Notes under the pieces: generated by a model | Told to the model about the DNA's origin: nothing | The model's input: the letters and a program-made list of their open reading frames with translations, nothing else | The model's database searches: none | Origin: Bradyrhizobium hereditatis | Lineage (GTDB): Bacteria > Pseudomonadota > Alphaproteobacteria > Rhizobiales > Xanthobacteraceae | DNA: 64,000 nucleotides | NCBI RefSeq assembly: GCF_020329435.1 | Contig: NZ_JAGKJK010000006.1 | Location: forward strand, 62,001 to 126,000 | Reading direction: 5' to 3' | Shown here: positions 50,379 through 61,571 of the stretch, one piece after another | Layout: every line of letters starts with the position of its first letter | How positions within the stretch are numbered: the first letter of the stretch is position 1 | Made by a program: the position numbers and the translations under genes

Positions 50379-51017
50379 ATGCAATCTCGACCTCCGCAGG
50401 TCCGTGCTCTTGTCGCGAGCGGCACTTGCGTTCTCGCGGTTGGCACTCTTCTCGCCGGCTTCCTGGAATTCGGCCCCCACGCCCGGCACATGGCTGCCCA
50501 TATCCTCGCGATGAATGTTGCTGCTCCCGTGCTTGCTGCGATCGCCCTTGTGCGGTGGAAGAGGCAAAGGGGGAGCGTATCACTGCTTTGGTTCGCAACC
50601 TTCGTCCAAATCGCCATGCTTTGGGTCTGGCACGCCCCGATTGCGCAGAAGCTCATCCTGCATACGCCCGGTGCAATGATCGCGGCGCACGCCGCGCTAT
50701 TGCTGGCAGCCACAGCGTTCTGGGGATCGTTGCTGTGCCTCACCGGCTCCTCGCGCTGGCACGCCATTCCGGCCCTTCTGCTCACCGGAAAGCTGGTCTG
50801 CCTGCTCGCGGCTCTCCTCGTCTTCGCACCGCGAGCGCTCTACGGGTCCGCGGATCATGCCGCGCACGGGCTCGGCGATCAGCACCTCGCGGGCCTGTTG
50901 ATGCTCGCGGCTTGCCCGCTCAGCTATCTCGTTGCGGCCCTCTTCATAACGGTTCATTTGATCGGTGTGGACGAGGCGCTGCGGCCGGCGCCGCCGATCC
51001 AGCGAACCGCCAGCTAG
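50379..51017 (+). CDS. Cytochrome c oxidase assembly factor CtaG (caa3 type)
   Basis: 212 residues with about six membrane helices. Histidines in conserved positions of the CtaG_Cox family (PF09678) are ARHMAAHILAMN, LWVWHAPIAQ and LGDQHLAGLLM. These proteins support assembly of caa3 oxidases, probably by handling copper. The gene starts a tightly packed operon: the next start is 3 bp after its stop, and each following gene overlaps by the sequence ATGA. The track-independent alternative start upstream lacks support; GAGGGG precedes this ATG. Confidence 0.85.
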   Translation: MQSRPPQVRALVASGTCVLAVGTLLAGFLEFGPHARHMAAHILAMNVAAPVLAAIALVRWKRQRGSVSLLWFATFVQIAMLWVWHAPIAQKLILHTPGAMIAAHAALLLAATAFWGSLLCLTGSSRWHAIPALLLTGKLVCLLAALLVFAPRALYGSADHAAHGLGDQHLAGLLMLAACPLSYLVAALFITVHLIGVDEALRPAPPIQRTAS

Positions 51018-51020
51018 TCC

Positions 51021-52133
51021 ATGCGCATCGACCCGCCCGTGCGTATCCGCTTCATCCTGTTGGCCGCCCTGGCCGCGCTGTTTCTTGGTTCCCTGTTCGT
51101 GTGGTCAGGTGTCTACAGCGTCGCGGCCAGTCGCGGACACTTTGCGGTGACCGAATGGCTACTGACATTCGGGATGCGCAATTCGGTCAAGACGCACGCG
51201 CTCGGGATCGACGCCCCGCCGCTCGACAATTCCGATCTCGTGACGCTTGGGGCCGCGCATTTCCAGAGTGGCTGCGCGTATTGTCATGGCGCTCCGGGTA
51301 TCCCGATCAGTCCGATCGCGCAGGCCATGCTGCCTCCGCCGCCCGATCTTGCGACCAACATGCCGCCGTGGCGCGACCGCGAGCTGTTCTGGATTATCAA
51401 GCACGGCATCAAATACACTGCCATGCCGGCTTGGCCGGTGCAGCAGCGCGATGACGAGGTGTGGGCGCTCGTCGCCTTCCTGCGCCGTCTGCCGAGCCTC
51501 GACGCGGCGCAGTACCGCGACCTCGCGCTTGGGGGTTTGCGGGTTCCGCCGCAGAGCGGCGAGAGCCTGGCGACAAGCGAGACCACAGCCCGCGCGATCG
51601 GCGCCTGCGCGCGCTGTCACGGCGCAGGCGGCGCGAGGCCCGCAAGCTCTCTCGTTCCGGTCTTGCACGGTCAGCGGGCGGAATTCATCGTCGCGTCGCT
51701 TGAAGCTTTTACGAGCGCGCAGCGCGCCAGCGGAATCATGCAGCCAGTCGCACGCGCACTGACCGGCGACGATTTCAGGCGTGTGGCTGACTACTATGCG
51801 GCGCTTCAGGCGCCGCATGCACCAGAAGAACCAACGGATACATCCGCGATCGAGCGTGGACGCGATCTCGCGGAGCAGGGCGATCCGGATGCAAGAATTC
51901 CGGCCTGCGCGGGCTGCCATGGCGAAGACGCTTTGAAGACCTATCCTCGCCTTGCCGGGCAAAATCTACCCTACATGCTCAATCGGCTGCGGCTGTGGAA
52001 GAGAGGCCTCGCGCCGGGTACGGCGACCGAAACCATCATGGCGCCGATCGCGCGCGAGCTGAGTGAGCGGCAGATCGAAGACGTCGCGGCTTATTATGCT
52101 TCGGGCGGTCCTTCTGCCGGTGCCTCACGATGA
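51021..52133 (+). CDS. Tri-haem cytochrome c
   Basis: 370 residues. An N-terminal membrane anchor or uncleaved signal (IRFILLAALAALFLGSLFVW) is followed by three cytochrome c modules, each with C-x-x-C-H: CAYCHGAPG, CARCHGAGG and CAGCHGEDA. Downstream Met ligands are likely in YTAMPAWP, GIMQPVAR and ETIMAPIA. It should be membrane-attached in the periplasm and pass electrons to the oxidase encoded next. Start ATG at 51021 lies 3 bp after CtaG, and its stop overlaps subunit II by 4 bp. Confidence 0.9.
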   Translation: MRIDPPVRIRFILLAALAALFLGSLFVWSGVYSVAASRGHFAVTEWLLTFGMRNSVKTHALGIDAPPLDNSDLVTLGAAHFQSGCAYCHGAPGIPISPIAQAMLPPPPDLATNMPPWRDRELFWIIKHGIKYTAMPAWPVQQRDDEVWALVAFLRRLPSLDAAQYRDLALGGLRVPPQSGESLATSETTARAIGACARCHGAGGARPASSLVPVLHGQRAEFIVASLEAFTSAQRASGIMQPVARALTGDDFRRVADYYAALQAPHAPEEPTDTSAIERGRDLAEQGDPDARIPACAGCHGEDALKTYPRLAGQNLPYMLNRLRLWKRGLAPGTATETIMAPIARELSERQIEDVAAYYASGGPSAGASR

Positions 52134-53056
52134 ACGGCATCCTTCAATCCGTGCTTGCGCCGCACGGCCCGCAGGCCGGACAAATCGCTACGCTTGCCTG
52201 GGCACTGTTCGCATTCGGTTCGCTCGTCCTCGGGCTGGTCATAGCCGCGATCTGGCTCGCGATGCGCGGCGCGCCGCGCATACGCGAGGTGCTCGCCCGC
52301 GAGCGTACCATCATTTTGCTCGGCCTCGCATTGCCAGTGGCCGCGCTCACGATCCTGCTCGCTTGTGGCGCATGGCTCACGCGCGCCCAGACTGGACACG
52401 CGGACGAGGCTTTGCGCATCGAGGTAACTGGACAGCAATGGTGGTGGCGTGTCGTTTACGATGGCCCGGCGCCGATCGTGAGCTCGAACGAGATCCGAAT
52501 TCCCGTCGGGCAGCCGGTCGATTTCACGCTCAAGGCGGCTGACGTGATCCACAGCTTCTGGGTGCCGAGCCTCGGCGGCAAGATCGACATGATACCCGGC
52601 CGGACCACGCGCCTGCGGCTCACCGCCGAACGCGCGGGCGTTTATCGCGGGCAGTGCGCGGAATATTGCGGTGGCCCGCACGCGCTGATGAGTTTCAAGC
52701 TCATCGCCATGCCCCGCCACGAGTACGACGCATGGCTTGAGCGTTTGGCCGGTCCGCAGTCCGCTCCTTCGACTGACAACGAACAGCGCGGCCAATTGCT
52801 TTTCTTGGCAGCCGGTTGCGGCACTTGCCATGCGGTGCGTGGCACCGATGCAGCAGGGAAGATCGGTCCTGACCTGACACACTTCGCATCGCGCGGATCT
52901 GTCGGAATCGATACGTTGCCGCTCACGGCCGAAAATCTTGACCGCTTCATCCGCGACGGGCAGCACATCAAGCCGGGCAACCGCATGCCCGAATTTCGCA
53001 TCTTCTCATCGGCCGAGCAGACGGCGCTCGTCAGCTACCTCATGAGCCTGCAATGA
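52130..53056 (+). CDS. ctaC: Cytochrome c oxidase subunit II with fused cytochrome c domain
   Basis: 308 residues. Two membrane helices come first (LAWALFAFGSLVLGLVIAAI, LLGLALPVAALTILLACGAW). The CuA domain follows, with the aromatic patch TGQQWWWRVVY and the binuclear copper motif CAEYCGGPHALM, preceded by VIHSFWVPSLGGKIDMIPGR. The C-terminal cytochrome c domain has CGTCHAVRGTDAAGKIGPDL and a Met ligand in GNRMPEFR. This arrangement defines caa3-type oxidases. Start overlaps the tri-haem cytochrome stop by ATGA. Confidence 0.92.
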   Translation: MNGILQSVLAPHGPQAGQIATLAWALFAFGSLVLGLVIAAIWLAMRGAPRIREVLARERTIILLGLALPVAALTILLACGAWLTRAQTGHADEALRIEVTGQQWWWRVVYDGPAPIVSSNEIRIPVGQPVDFTLKAADVIHSFWVPSLGGKIDMIPGRTTRLRLTAERAGVYRGQCAEYCGGPHALMSFKLIAMPRHEYDAWLERLAGPQSAPSTDNEQRGQLLFLAAGCGTCHAVRGTDAAGKIGPDLTHFASRGSVGIDTLPLTAENLDRFIRDGQHIKPGNRMPEFRIFSSAEQTALVSYLMSLQ

Positions 53057-55587
53057 ACGAGCCCGTACCAGCGCTCCTTGCAGGCCACCCGAACAAGCTG
53101 CCACGTCCTAAGGGCGAGTTGGAGGCGCTTCAGGCCGCCTGGGAGTTGCCGAAGAGCTGGCGGATCGTCACCTCAGTCAACAACACGGTCGTCGGCTACT
53201 TCTATGTGGCGGCCGCCGTGCTGTTCTTCCTGCTCGCGGGAATCCTTGCTCTCCTGATGCGGCTCCAGCTGGCAGTGCCGAGCAACACCTTCTTGTCACC
53301 GGAAACCTACAACCAGATCTTCACGATGCACGGCACCGTGATGATGTTTCTGTTCGCCGTGCCGGTAGTCGAAGCGATGGGCATTCTCCTTCTGCCGCAG
53401 ATGCTGGGCGCGCGCGACCTTCCGTTTCCGCGGCTCGGTGCCTTCGCATTCTGGGCCTACTTCGTCGGAGGGATCATATTCTTCGGCACCCTGTTCTACG
53501 ATCTTGCGCCGTCAGGCGGGTGGTTCATGTATCCGCCGCTCACCGGAGCGCAGTATTCGCCCGGGCTCGGTGCAGATTTCTGGCTGCTCGGGATTGGCTT
53601 CATCGAGATCTCGGCAATCGCCGGCGCGATCGAGCTGATCGTCGGCGTGCTGCGCACGCGCGCACCCGGCATGACACTCGATCGCATGCCGATATTCGCG
53701 TGGACGATGCTGGTCTTCGCCGGGATGATTGTGTTCGCGTTTCCGGCCGTGATCCTGGCAACGCTGCTGCTTGAGCTCGAGCGTGCCTTCGGCTGGCCGT
53801 TCTTCGTTCCGCAGAAGGGCGGGGACGCGCTGCTATGGCAACATCTGTTCTGGTTCTTCGGTCACCCGGAGGTTTACATCATCTTCCTGCCGGCCGCCGG
53901 CATGGTGTCGATGATCGTGCCGACGATGTCCCGCACGCCGCTCGTCGGTTACCGCCTGATCGTCGTCGCGTTGATCGCGACCGGCTTCTTCTCGTTCGGC
54001 CTGTGGGTGCATCACATGTTCGCTACCGGCATCCCGGCGCTGTCGTTGAATCTCTTCTCGGCTGCCAGCATGGCGGTTGCGCTCCCGAGCGGCATTCAGG
54101 TGTTTGCCTGGATCGCGACGATCGCGGCCGGACGCCTGCAGTTAACGACCGCATCGCTGTTCGTGCTTGGCTTCCTGTTCGTATTCACGTTGGGCGGGTT
54201 GACGGGTGTGATGGTGGCGATGGTGCCGTTCGACTGGCAGGCGCATGACACTTACTTTGTCGTCGCGCATTTTCACTATGTGCTGGTGGGAGGCATGTTA
54301 TTTCCGATGTTCGGTGCCTTCTATTACTGGGCACCTGCCTTCAGCCGCCGCGTGCTCTCGGAGCGATTTGGCAAGGCGGCATTCTCGTTGATGTTCATAG
54401 GCTTCAACGTCGCGTTTTTCCCCATGCACATCACGGGCCTCATGGGGATGCCGCGCCGCGTCTACACCTATCCAGCCGTTGCTGAGTGGAGCGTGCTGAA
54501 CATGATCTCGACCATCGGCGCTTTCCTGTTTGCGTCCGGCGTGCTGGTTTTCCTGTTCGACCTCGTTCGCAACCTGCGACCAACCGTGTCCGACCCGATC
54601 GGAGACGTGTGGAAGGGCGCCTCGCTCGAATGGCTGCACAACCACATCTATGGGCCGCGCAGCATTCCGCTGGTAACGAGCCGCGATCCGCTCTGGGATC
54701 AGCCGGGACTTTCTGAGGAATCGAAAGAGGGGCGCCATTATCTGCCCGGCACGGTGACCGGACAGCGCGAAACGATCATCACCTCGCCAATCGAGGCAAT
54801 GCCGCAGGCGCTACAGCGTCTGCCCGGCGATGGCTGGCCGCCACTGCTCGCCGCGGTGTTCACGGCTGGTTTCTTCATGCTGCTCACAGTGAAATATGTG
54901 ACGCTCGCGTTTGTCTCGGGTGTGCTCGCGCTCGCGATGATCCTGATCTGGATGTGGGGAAGCGATCAGAGGCCGTTGCCTCATGCCGAGATCGGCCACG
55001 GCATCAAGGTGCCGACCTATGTCGGCGGTCCGCTCTCGCATTCCTGGTGGGCGATGGTCGTGCTGATGCTCGTTGCAGGATCGCTCTACCTCTCTTTGGT
55101 GTTCTCCTATCTCTTCCTTTGGACTGTCTCGCCGCAGGTGTGGCCGAAACCTGAGCAAATGCCGCCGTCGCTGTGGCCCTTCGTCTCCGCGGTGTTGCTC
55201 ACAGCAAGCAGCGGCTTGATCGTTCTCGCCGGCCGCGCTCTCCCGGTTCGATCGCGTAACCGTATCGCCTTCGTGGCTGCGATCGGCTTGGCGGTCCTGT
55301 CGCTTTGCGGAAGTCTTGGCGTCGAAGTGTTGTCGCACTGGCGCGCCGGTTTTCGTCCTGATGTCGACGCGCATGGTGCGCTCGTCTACATGGCGTCGTT
55401 TCTCCAGCTTCAATTCGTGCTGACACTTGTCGTTATGGCGGGGTTCGCCATCGCGCGCTGCCTTGCCGGCATGCTGAGCCGCCGGCGCCGCGTCGTCTTC
55501 GGCAATCTCGCGCTGCTTTGGCATTACACGGTCGCGCAAGGCCTGTTCGGGCTTCTGCTCGTGCACGGCTTTCCGAGGGTCGCATGA
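53053..55587 (+). CDS. Fused cytochrome c oxidase subunit I-III
   Basis: 844 residues. Residues 1-560 are subunit I with twelve helices. The haem a ligand is in MHGTVMMFLFAVPVVEAMG, the CuB/tyrosine motif FGHPEVYIIFLP has the cross-linked Tyr (A1-type signature), VHHMFATGIP carries two further CuB histidines, and HDTYFVVAHFHYVLVGG carries the haem ligands. Subunit III-like helices form the C-terminal 250 residues. I-III fusions are known from caa3 oxidases. It reduces O2 to water and pumps protons in the inner membrane. Start overlaps subunit II by ATGA. Confidence 0.92.
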   Translation: MNEPVPALLAGHPNKLPRPKGELEALQAAWELPKSWRIVTSVNNTVVGYFYVAAAVLFFLLAGILALLMRLQLAVPSNTFLSPETYNQIFTMHGTVMMFLFAVPVVEAMGILLLPQMLGARDLPFPRLGAFAFWAYFVGGIIFFGTLFYDLAPSGGWFMYPPLTGAQYSPGLGADFWLLGIGFIEISAIAGAIELIVGVLRTRAPGMTLDRMPIFAWTMLVFAGMIVFAFPAVILATLLLELERAFGWPFFVPQKGGDALLWQHLFWFFGHPEVYIIFLPAAGMVSMIVPTMSRTPLVGYRLIVVALIATGFFSFGLWVHHMFATGIPALSLNLFSAASMAVALPSGIQVFAWIATIAAGRLQLTTASLFVLGFLFVFTLGGLTGVMVAMVPFDWQAHDTYFVVAHFHYVLVGGMLFPMFGAFYYWAPAFSRRVLSERFGKAAFSLMFIGFNVAFFPMHITGLMGMPRRVYTYPAVAEWSVLNMISTIGAFLFASGVLVFLFDLVRNLRPTVSDPIGDVWKGASLEWLHNHIYGPRSIPLVTSRDPLWDQPGLSEESKEGRHYLPGTVTGQRETIITSPIEAMPQALQRLPGDGWPPLLAAVFTAGFFMLLTVKYVTLAFVSGVLALAMILIWMWGSDQRPLPHAEIGHGIKVPTYVGGPLSHSWWAMVVLMLVAGSLYLSLVFSYLFLWTVSPQVWPKPEQMPPSLWPFVSAVLLTASSGLIVLAGRALPVRSRNRIAFVAAIGLAVLSLCGSLGVEVLSHWRAGFRPDVDAHGALVYMASFLQLQFVLTLVVMAGFAIARCLAGMLSRRRRVVFGNLALLWHYTVAQGLFGLLLVHGFPRVA

Positions 55588-55943
55588 GCGCACCCCGCAC
55601 TCGGCCTTTTGCCGATTTGCTGCGGCTATTCGTGGGGCCGACCGTCTGGTTCATGCATCTTGTTCTGCTGTACGGCGTGGAGGCCCTGATTTGTACGCCG
55701 CCGGTCGGCTCGGGGCGCGCGATGCTGTGGCTCGGTGTTGTGGCGACGGTAGCGGCGCTTGGAGCGCTTGTGTTCCTGGCCGTAATGCCAGCGCCACGCG
55801 CGGAGGGTCGGCCGAGCGTTCACACGGGTGCGGCATACTTGCACAATACGTCACGGTTGCTTGCCTTTTTGTCCGCCGTTGGCGTGATTTGGAACGCTCT
55901 GCCTGTTGCCTTGGTGCCTGTCTGCGCGCTCGCGGCGAGCTAG
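55584..55943 (+). CDS. Small membrane protein of the oxidase operon
   Basis: 119 residues; the ATG at 55584 overlaps the oxidase stop (ATGA). Three hydrophobic segments: LLRLFVGPTVWFMHLVLLYG, AMLWLGVVATVAALGALVFL and LAFLSAVGVIWNALPVALVP. Its position and overlap show that it belongs to the oxidase operon, perhaps as an assembly or accessory subunit; I do not recognise a family. A Cys occurs in EALICTPPVGSG. The gene ends 38 bp before an EcfG-type promoter. Confidence 0.75.
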   Translation: MSAPRTRPFADLLRLFVGPTVWFMHLVLLYGVEALICTPPVGSGRAMLWLGVVATVAALGALVFLAVMPAPRAEGRPSVHTGAAYLHNTSRLLAFLSAVGVIWNALPVALVPVCALAAS

Positions 55944-55980
55944 TACGGAACCTCTATCTGCCTTGTAGATGGCTCGGCCA

Positions 55981-56006
55981 GGAACTTCACATTTTCGTGC
56001 CGCGTT
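55981..56006 (+). promoter_or_regulatory. EcfG-type general-stress promoter for the DUF421 gene
   Basis: GGAAC (55981-55985), 17-bp spacer, CGTT (56003-56006), 27 bp before the ATG. This equals the EcfG consensus GGAAC-N16/17-CGTT known from PhyR-EcfG regulated genes in Bradyrhizobium and relatives. Confidence 0.75.
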
Positions 56007-56032
56007 GGCACGGAAACGCGAGGAATATTGTC

Positions 56033-56533
56033 ATGCAGATCGATTGGAACAACGTCTTCCTTCCCAGTCTCGGCATCGCCGAGATCATCGTCCGGGGTAC
56101 GCTCATGTATCTCGGCCTTTTCATAATCCTGCGCTTCATGGCGCGTCGCCAGGCGGGGCATGTTGGACCGGCGGATCTTCTGGTGATCGTGCTGATCGCG
56201 GATGCGGCGCAGAACGGGCTCGGCAAGGAATATCAGTCCGTGACCGAAGGTCTTGTCCTGGTCATAACCATCGTTGCTTGGGAGTACGTCATCGACTGGC
56301 TGGCTTACCAGTTTCCAGCCCTGAGGCCTGTCCTCAGACCTCCGTCTCTGACGTTGGTGAAAGACGGGCGGGCTATCGAAGAGGCAATGCGCAAGGAAAT
56401 GCTCTCGATGGATGAACTCGTATCTCTATTGCGGCAGCATCAAGTCGAGGACATTGCTTACGTAAGGCTCGCAAAGCTCGAAGGCGACGGGCGGATCAGT
56501 GTATTTACGCGCGAGGCCCCGGCTGAACAGTAA
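56033..56533 (+). CDS. DUF421/YetF-like membrane protein
   Basis: 166 residues from the ATG at 56033 (GAGGAATATTG upstream). Two or three N-terminal helices (GTLMYLGLFIILRFMARRQA, LLVIVLIADAAQNGL, TEGLVLVITIVAWEYVIDWL) are followed by a cytoplasmic YetF domain with FPALRPVLRPPSLTLVKDGR and LLRQHQVEDIAYVRLAKLEG. YetF proteins are of unknown function, with suggested roles in spore or stress biology. An EcfG promoter immediately upstream links it to the general stress response. Confidence 0.88.
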   Translation: MQIDWNNVFLPSLGIAEIIVRGTLMYLGLFIILRFMARRQAGHVGPADLLVIVLIADAAQNGLGKEYQSVTEGLVLVITIVAWEYVIDWLAYQFPALRPVLRPPSLTLVKDGRAIEEAMRKEMLSMDELVSLLRQHQVEDIAYVRLAKLEGDGRISVFTREAPAEQ

Positions 56534-56654
56534 CGGATCGGAGACCCGCTACGGCCCGCCGACCGCCGCGTTCTAGCGACGCGGCGGATCGATCATGAGA
56601 TGCATCTCCTCGAATGCGCGAAATTTGGATTGCTTCTCTTCGCCTGGTGTGTCG

Positions 56655-58079
56655 CTAGTTGACTGGCCCGCCGCGACCTAGATGTTCAGTATCTGGCGCG
56701 ACCGTATTAATCCCGGCCCGCCGGTTGATCATGATGGTTAGCAGCCAGAGAACGACACCAATCCCGATCAGGACACCGGCGACCCGGTACTGAACGGGGT
56801 CGCGGCCGGTCCAGGGACCCGCCAGGAAAGCACAAAACAACGCGCCCAGGATCGGCAGAATGGTCGGCGTGCGGAAATGCTCGTGACCTACAGGATCGCG
56901 GCGAAGCACCAGGACCGCGACATTCACCACCGTGAAAACGCATAACAAGAGAAGTGCCGTGGTGCCGCCGAGCGCCGGCACCTCGCCGACGAACGTGATC
57001 AGGGCGAATGCCAGCACGGTGGTGAAGCCGATGGCGATATAAGGCGTCCGCCGCGTCTGGTGTACCTTGCCGAGAGGCGGCGGAAGCACATGCTCGCGGC
57101 TCATGCCGTACACAAGGCGACTGGCCATGAGCATATTGATGAGAGCGGTATTGGCCACGGCAAACATGGTGATGAATCCAAAGATCCAAACCGGAAAATT
57201 TGGCGCGCCCTGTTGGACGACCTTCAGAAGGGGTGTTTCGCCTTCGCCCAATTGCTCTGGCGCCACCAGGGTGATTGCCGAGACCGAGACAAGAACGTAG
57301 ATGAGGCAGGTAATCATGAGACCTGCAAGCAGAACCTTTGGAAAGTGACGGGTTGGATCCTTGCATTCCTCGGCCATGTTGACCGAATCCTCAAAGCCGA
57401 CCATGGCAAAGAACGCGAGCGTGGTCGCTGCAATCACCGGCCAGAACATGCTGCCGTCTGGGGTCGAACGAACCTGAACGACGCGCGAGACATCGCCCTG
57501 GCCCAACCCGATCGCCCAAAGGCCGATCGTGATAATGATCAACAGCCCCGTCAGCTCTACGCAGGTCAGAATGACGTTGGCCTTCACGCTTTCGCCGACG
57601 CCGCGGAAATTGATTGCAGCGACGACCGCCATAAAAACGAGGCCGGTAACTGTAATGCCAACGCCTGTTAAATTGAGCCCCATCGCATTCGACATGTTCG
57701 CCGCGAAAGCCCGAGAGGCCGTCGATGCTGAGGTGATACCTGAGCACATCACCGCAAATGCAACGATGAACGTGACAATATGGATGCCGAACGCTTTGTG
57801 AGTGTAGAGGGCCGCGCCCGCCGCTCTCGGATACTTCGTGACCAATTCGAGATAACTGAAAGCCGTGACAAGGGCGACCACAAAGGCAATCACAAAGGGC
57901 AGCCATACGACACCGCCGACTTGCTTCGCAACCTGGCCTGTAAGCGCGTAGATTCCGGTGCCGAGAATATCGCCGACGATGAACAGCAGGAGCAGCCAAG
58001 GGCCCATAACCCTATGCAAGCTGGGTTCAGCGCCGGTTGATAGTGCGGCTGTGCTGGCGTTCACTGGGACATCGGCCAT
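56655..58079 (-). CDS. APC-superfamily amino acid permease
   Basis: 474 residues with twelve helices. The APC signature in helix 1 is GDILGTGIYALTGQVAKQVG, followed by YLELVTKYPRAAGAALYTHK. Further family features are FFAMVGFEDSVNMAEECKDP and GMSREHVLPPPLGKVHQTRR. It should import an amino acid or polyamine by proton symport. The substrate cannot be read from the sequence. The gene is convergent with the YetF gene and divergent from the PepSY gene. Confidence 0.88.
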   Translation of the reverse strand: MADVPVNASTAALSTGAEPSLHRVMGPWLLLLFIVGDILGTGIYALTGQVAKQVGGVVWLPFVIAFVVALVTAFSYLELVTKYPRAAGAALYTHKAFGIHIVTFIVAFAVMCSGITSASTASRAFAANMSNAMGLNLTGVGITVTGLVFMAVVAAINFRGVGESVKANVILTCVELTGLLIIITIGLWAIGLGQGDVSRVVQVRSTPDGSMFWPVIAATTLAFFAMVGFEDSVNMAEECKDPTRHFPKVLLAGLMITCLIYVLVSVSAITLVAPEQLGEGETPLLKVVQQGAPNFPVWIFGFITMFAVANTALINMLMASRLVYGMSREHVLPPPLGKVHQTRRTPYIAIGFTTVLAFALITFVGEVPALGGTTALLLLCVFTVVNVAVLVLRRDPVGHEHFRTPTILPILGALFCAFLAGPWTGRDPVQYRVAGVLIGIGVVLWLLTIMINRRAGINTVAPDTEHLGRGGPVN

Positions 58080-58383
58080 CGCACGTCCTCATTGTTATCG
58101 GTGACGCAAATGCAGTGTAGGGGCAATTGCAACCCTTCCGCAATGGCGGCTTGAGGAATGCTGCGATCAGGTCCTACTTTCCAGTCTGCAGCTGATTGGA
58201 GGCAAGTTAGCAGCGAATTGGCTGAAGTAACGGAACAATTTCCGGTTGCGGGCGTTCAATTCGCGTGCGTTCCGGTTCGTGCAATCGAGGGCTGGTGTGG
58301 GTGGGCGCTCGGTCGGCACTCCTGCGGTGCGGCCGGTTACCCTGCGAGTTGGTCGGCGATGCGGCCCGTACAGGAGGACGACC
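58080..58383. other. Divergent promoter region, 304 bp
   Basis: Contains the start region of the permease on the left and the EcfG-type promoter (58232-58256) of the PepSY-like gene on the right. Otherwise I see no gene or repeat. Confidence 0.5.
58232..58256 (+). promoter_or_regulatory. EcfG-type general-stress promoter for the PepSY-like gene
   Basis: GGAAC (58232-58236), 16-bp spacer, CGTT (58253-58256). The message would have a leader of about 120 bases. Confidence 0.75.
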
Positions 58384-58635
58384 ATGCGATTGATCATGTC
58401 GACTGCGATACTGGCTTTATCGGTGCTTCCCGCGCTGGCGGATCGCTCTGTCACTGAAGACGAACGCGCAAAGCTTGTCGCGGCGGTTCAGGCAGAGGGA
58501 TGTTCGGGCGGCAAGCTCGAAATGGATGAAGACGACCAGCAGTTCGAGGTCGATGATGCGGTCTGCGCGGATGGCAAGAAGTACGACCTGAAGTTTGATA
58601 TGCAAATGAAGTTGAAACGGAAGAATCTGGACTGA
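58384..58635 (+). CDS. Small exported PepSY-like protein
   Basis: 83 residues from the ATG at 58384 (CAGGAGGACGACC upstream). A signal peptide (MRLIMSTAILALSVLPALA) precedes a small PepSY-like domain, VTEDERAKLVAAVQAEGCSG, GKLEMDEDDQQFEVDDAVCA, DGKKYDLKFD. The two Cys in EGCSG and AVCADG may pair in the periplasm. PepSY domains often inhibit peptidases or modulate signalling at the envelope. The EcfG promoter upstream suggests stress induction. Confidence 0.8.
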   Translation: MRLIMSTAILALSVLPALADRSVTEDERAKLVAAVQAEGCSGGKLEMDEDDQQFEVDDAVCADGKKYDLKFDMQMKLKRKNLD

Positions 58636-58659
58636 GTTGCGAAGCACATACGGGCGTGC

Positions 58660-58771
58660 GTCATTGCGAGCCGACAGATCGCGCGAATGCGCGCGACAGG
58701 CTCCGCGAAGCAGTCCGCCTCTCTGCGCGGGGATAGATGGATTGCTTCGTCGCTTCGCTCCTCGCAATGAC
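58660..58771. repeat. Dispersed palindromic repeat, family A (copy 2)
   Basis: GTCATTGCGAG on the left and CTCGCAATGAC on the right, with GAAGCAGTCC and GGATTGCTTC inside. It occupies much of the leader region between the PepSY-like gene and gcl. Confidence 0.85.
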
Positions 58772-58936
58772 GGCGCTGCGAGGCTTCCATCGCGCGCTCC
58801 ATCCAAGCCATTGATCTATTGTAACTTCCTCCAACCCCTCCCACTCCGCGGGAAATAAAATCGCCCGCGTTGAGATCACCTCTCGCCGCCACGAAGATCG
58901 CAAGCCCAGAGCCAACCCTGTTGAGCGAGGTGCGAG

Positions 58937-60736
<1,800 letters not shown>

Positions 60737-60753
60737 CGCGAGGAGAACAGATC

Positions 60754-61539
60754 GTGCCGAAATTTGCCGCCAATCTCACCATGCTGTTCGGCGAGCAGCC
60801 GTTCCTCGACCGCTTCGCAGCCGCCAAGGCCGCTGGTTTCAACGGAGTCGAATATCTATTCCCCTACGATTTCGACAAGGCCGAGCTACGCGAGCAGTTG
60901 CACCAGCACGGGCTTACCCAGGTGCTGCACAATCTTCCCGCCGGCGACTGGGCGGCCGGCGAACGCGGCATCGCCGTCCTGCCCGACCGGGTGGAAGAGT
61001 TTCGCGAAGGTGTCGCGCGCGCGATCGATTATGCCAAGGCGCTCGATTGCCGTCAGCTCAACTGCCTGGTCGGCATCGCGCCTGAAGGCGCTGATACGAC
61101 GGATCTCAACGAGACATTGATCGGCAATCTGCGCTTCGCGGCGGATGCACTCGGCAAGGAGGGGATCAAGCTACTGATCGAGCCGATCAACACGATCGAT
61201 ATTCCCGGCTTCTTCCTGAACAAGACCGCGCAGGCGCTTCAGCTCATCGCGGATGTGCGCTCGAGCAATCTGTTCGTGCAATACGACATCTACCACATGC
61301 AAATCATGGAAGGTGACATTGCGCGAAGCTTGCAAAAACATCTGGCCCGCATCGCCCATGTCCAGCTCGCCGACAATCCCGGCCGCAATGAGCCGGGCAC
61401 CGGCGAGATCAACTATCCCTTCCTGTTCAGGCATCTCGACGCTATTGGTTATCGTGGCTGGATCGGGTGTGAATACAAGCCGCGGACGACGACCGTCGAC
61501 GGTCTCGGCTGGCACGCTGCGCTGACGCTCGATACCTGA
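60754..61539 (+). CDS. hyi: Hydroxypyruvate isomerase
   Basis: 261 residues starting at a GTG with GCGAGGAGAA upstream. A TIM-barrel of the AP-endonuclease-2 type: MPKFAANLTMLFGEQPFLDR, then LIEPINTIDIPGFFLN with the catalytic Glu, FVQYDIYHMQIMEGDI and GWIGCEYKPRTTTVDGL with the second Glu. Matches Hyi (258 residues in E. coli). It interconverts hydroxypyruvate and tartronate semialdehyde. Located 17 bp after gcl. Confidence 0.92.
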   Translation: MPKFAANLTMLFGEQPFLDRFAAAKAAGFNGVEYLFPYDFDKAELREQLHQHGLTQVLHNLPAGDWAAGERGIAVLPDRVEEFREGVARAIDYAKALDCRQLNCLVGIAPEGADTTDLNETLIGNLRFAADALGKEGIKLLIEPINTIDIPGFFLNKTAQALQLIADVRSSNLFVQYDIYHMQIMEGDIARSLQKHLARIAHVQLADNPGRNEPGTGEINYPFLFRHLDAIGYRGWIGCEYKPRTTTVDGLGWHAALTLDT

Positions 61540-61571
61540 CCAACAACCAAGAAACAGAAGGGGAGTCTGAA

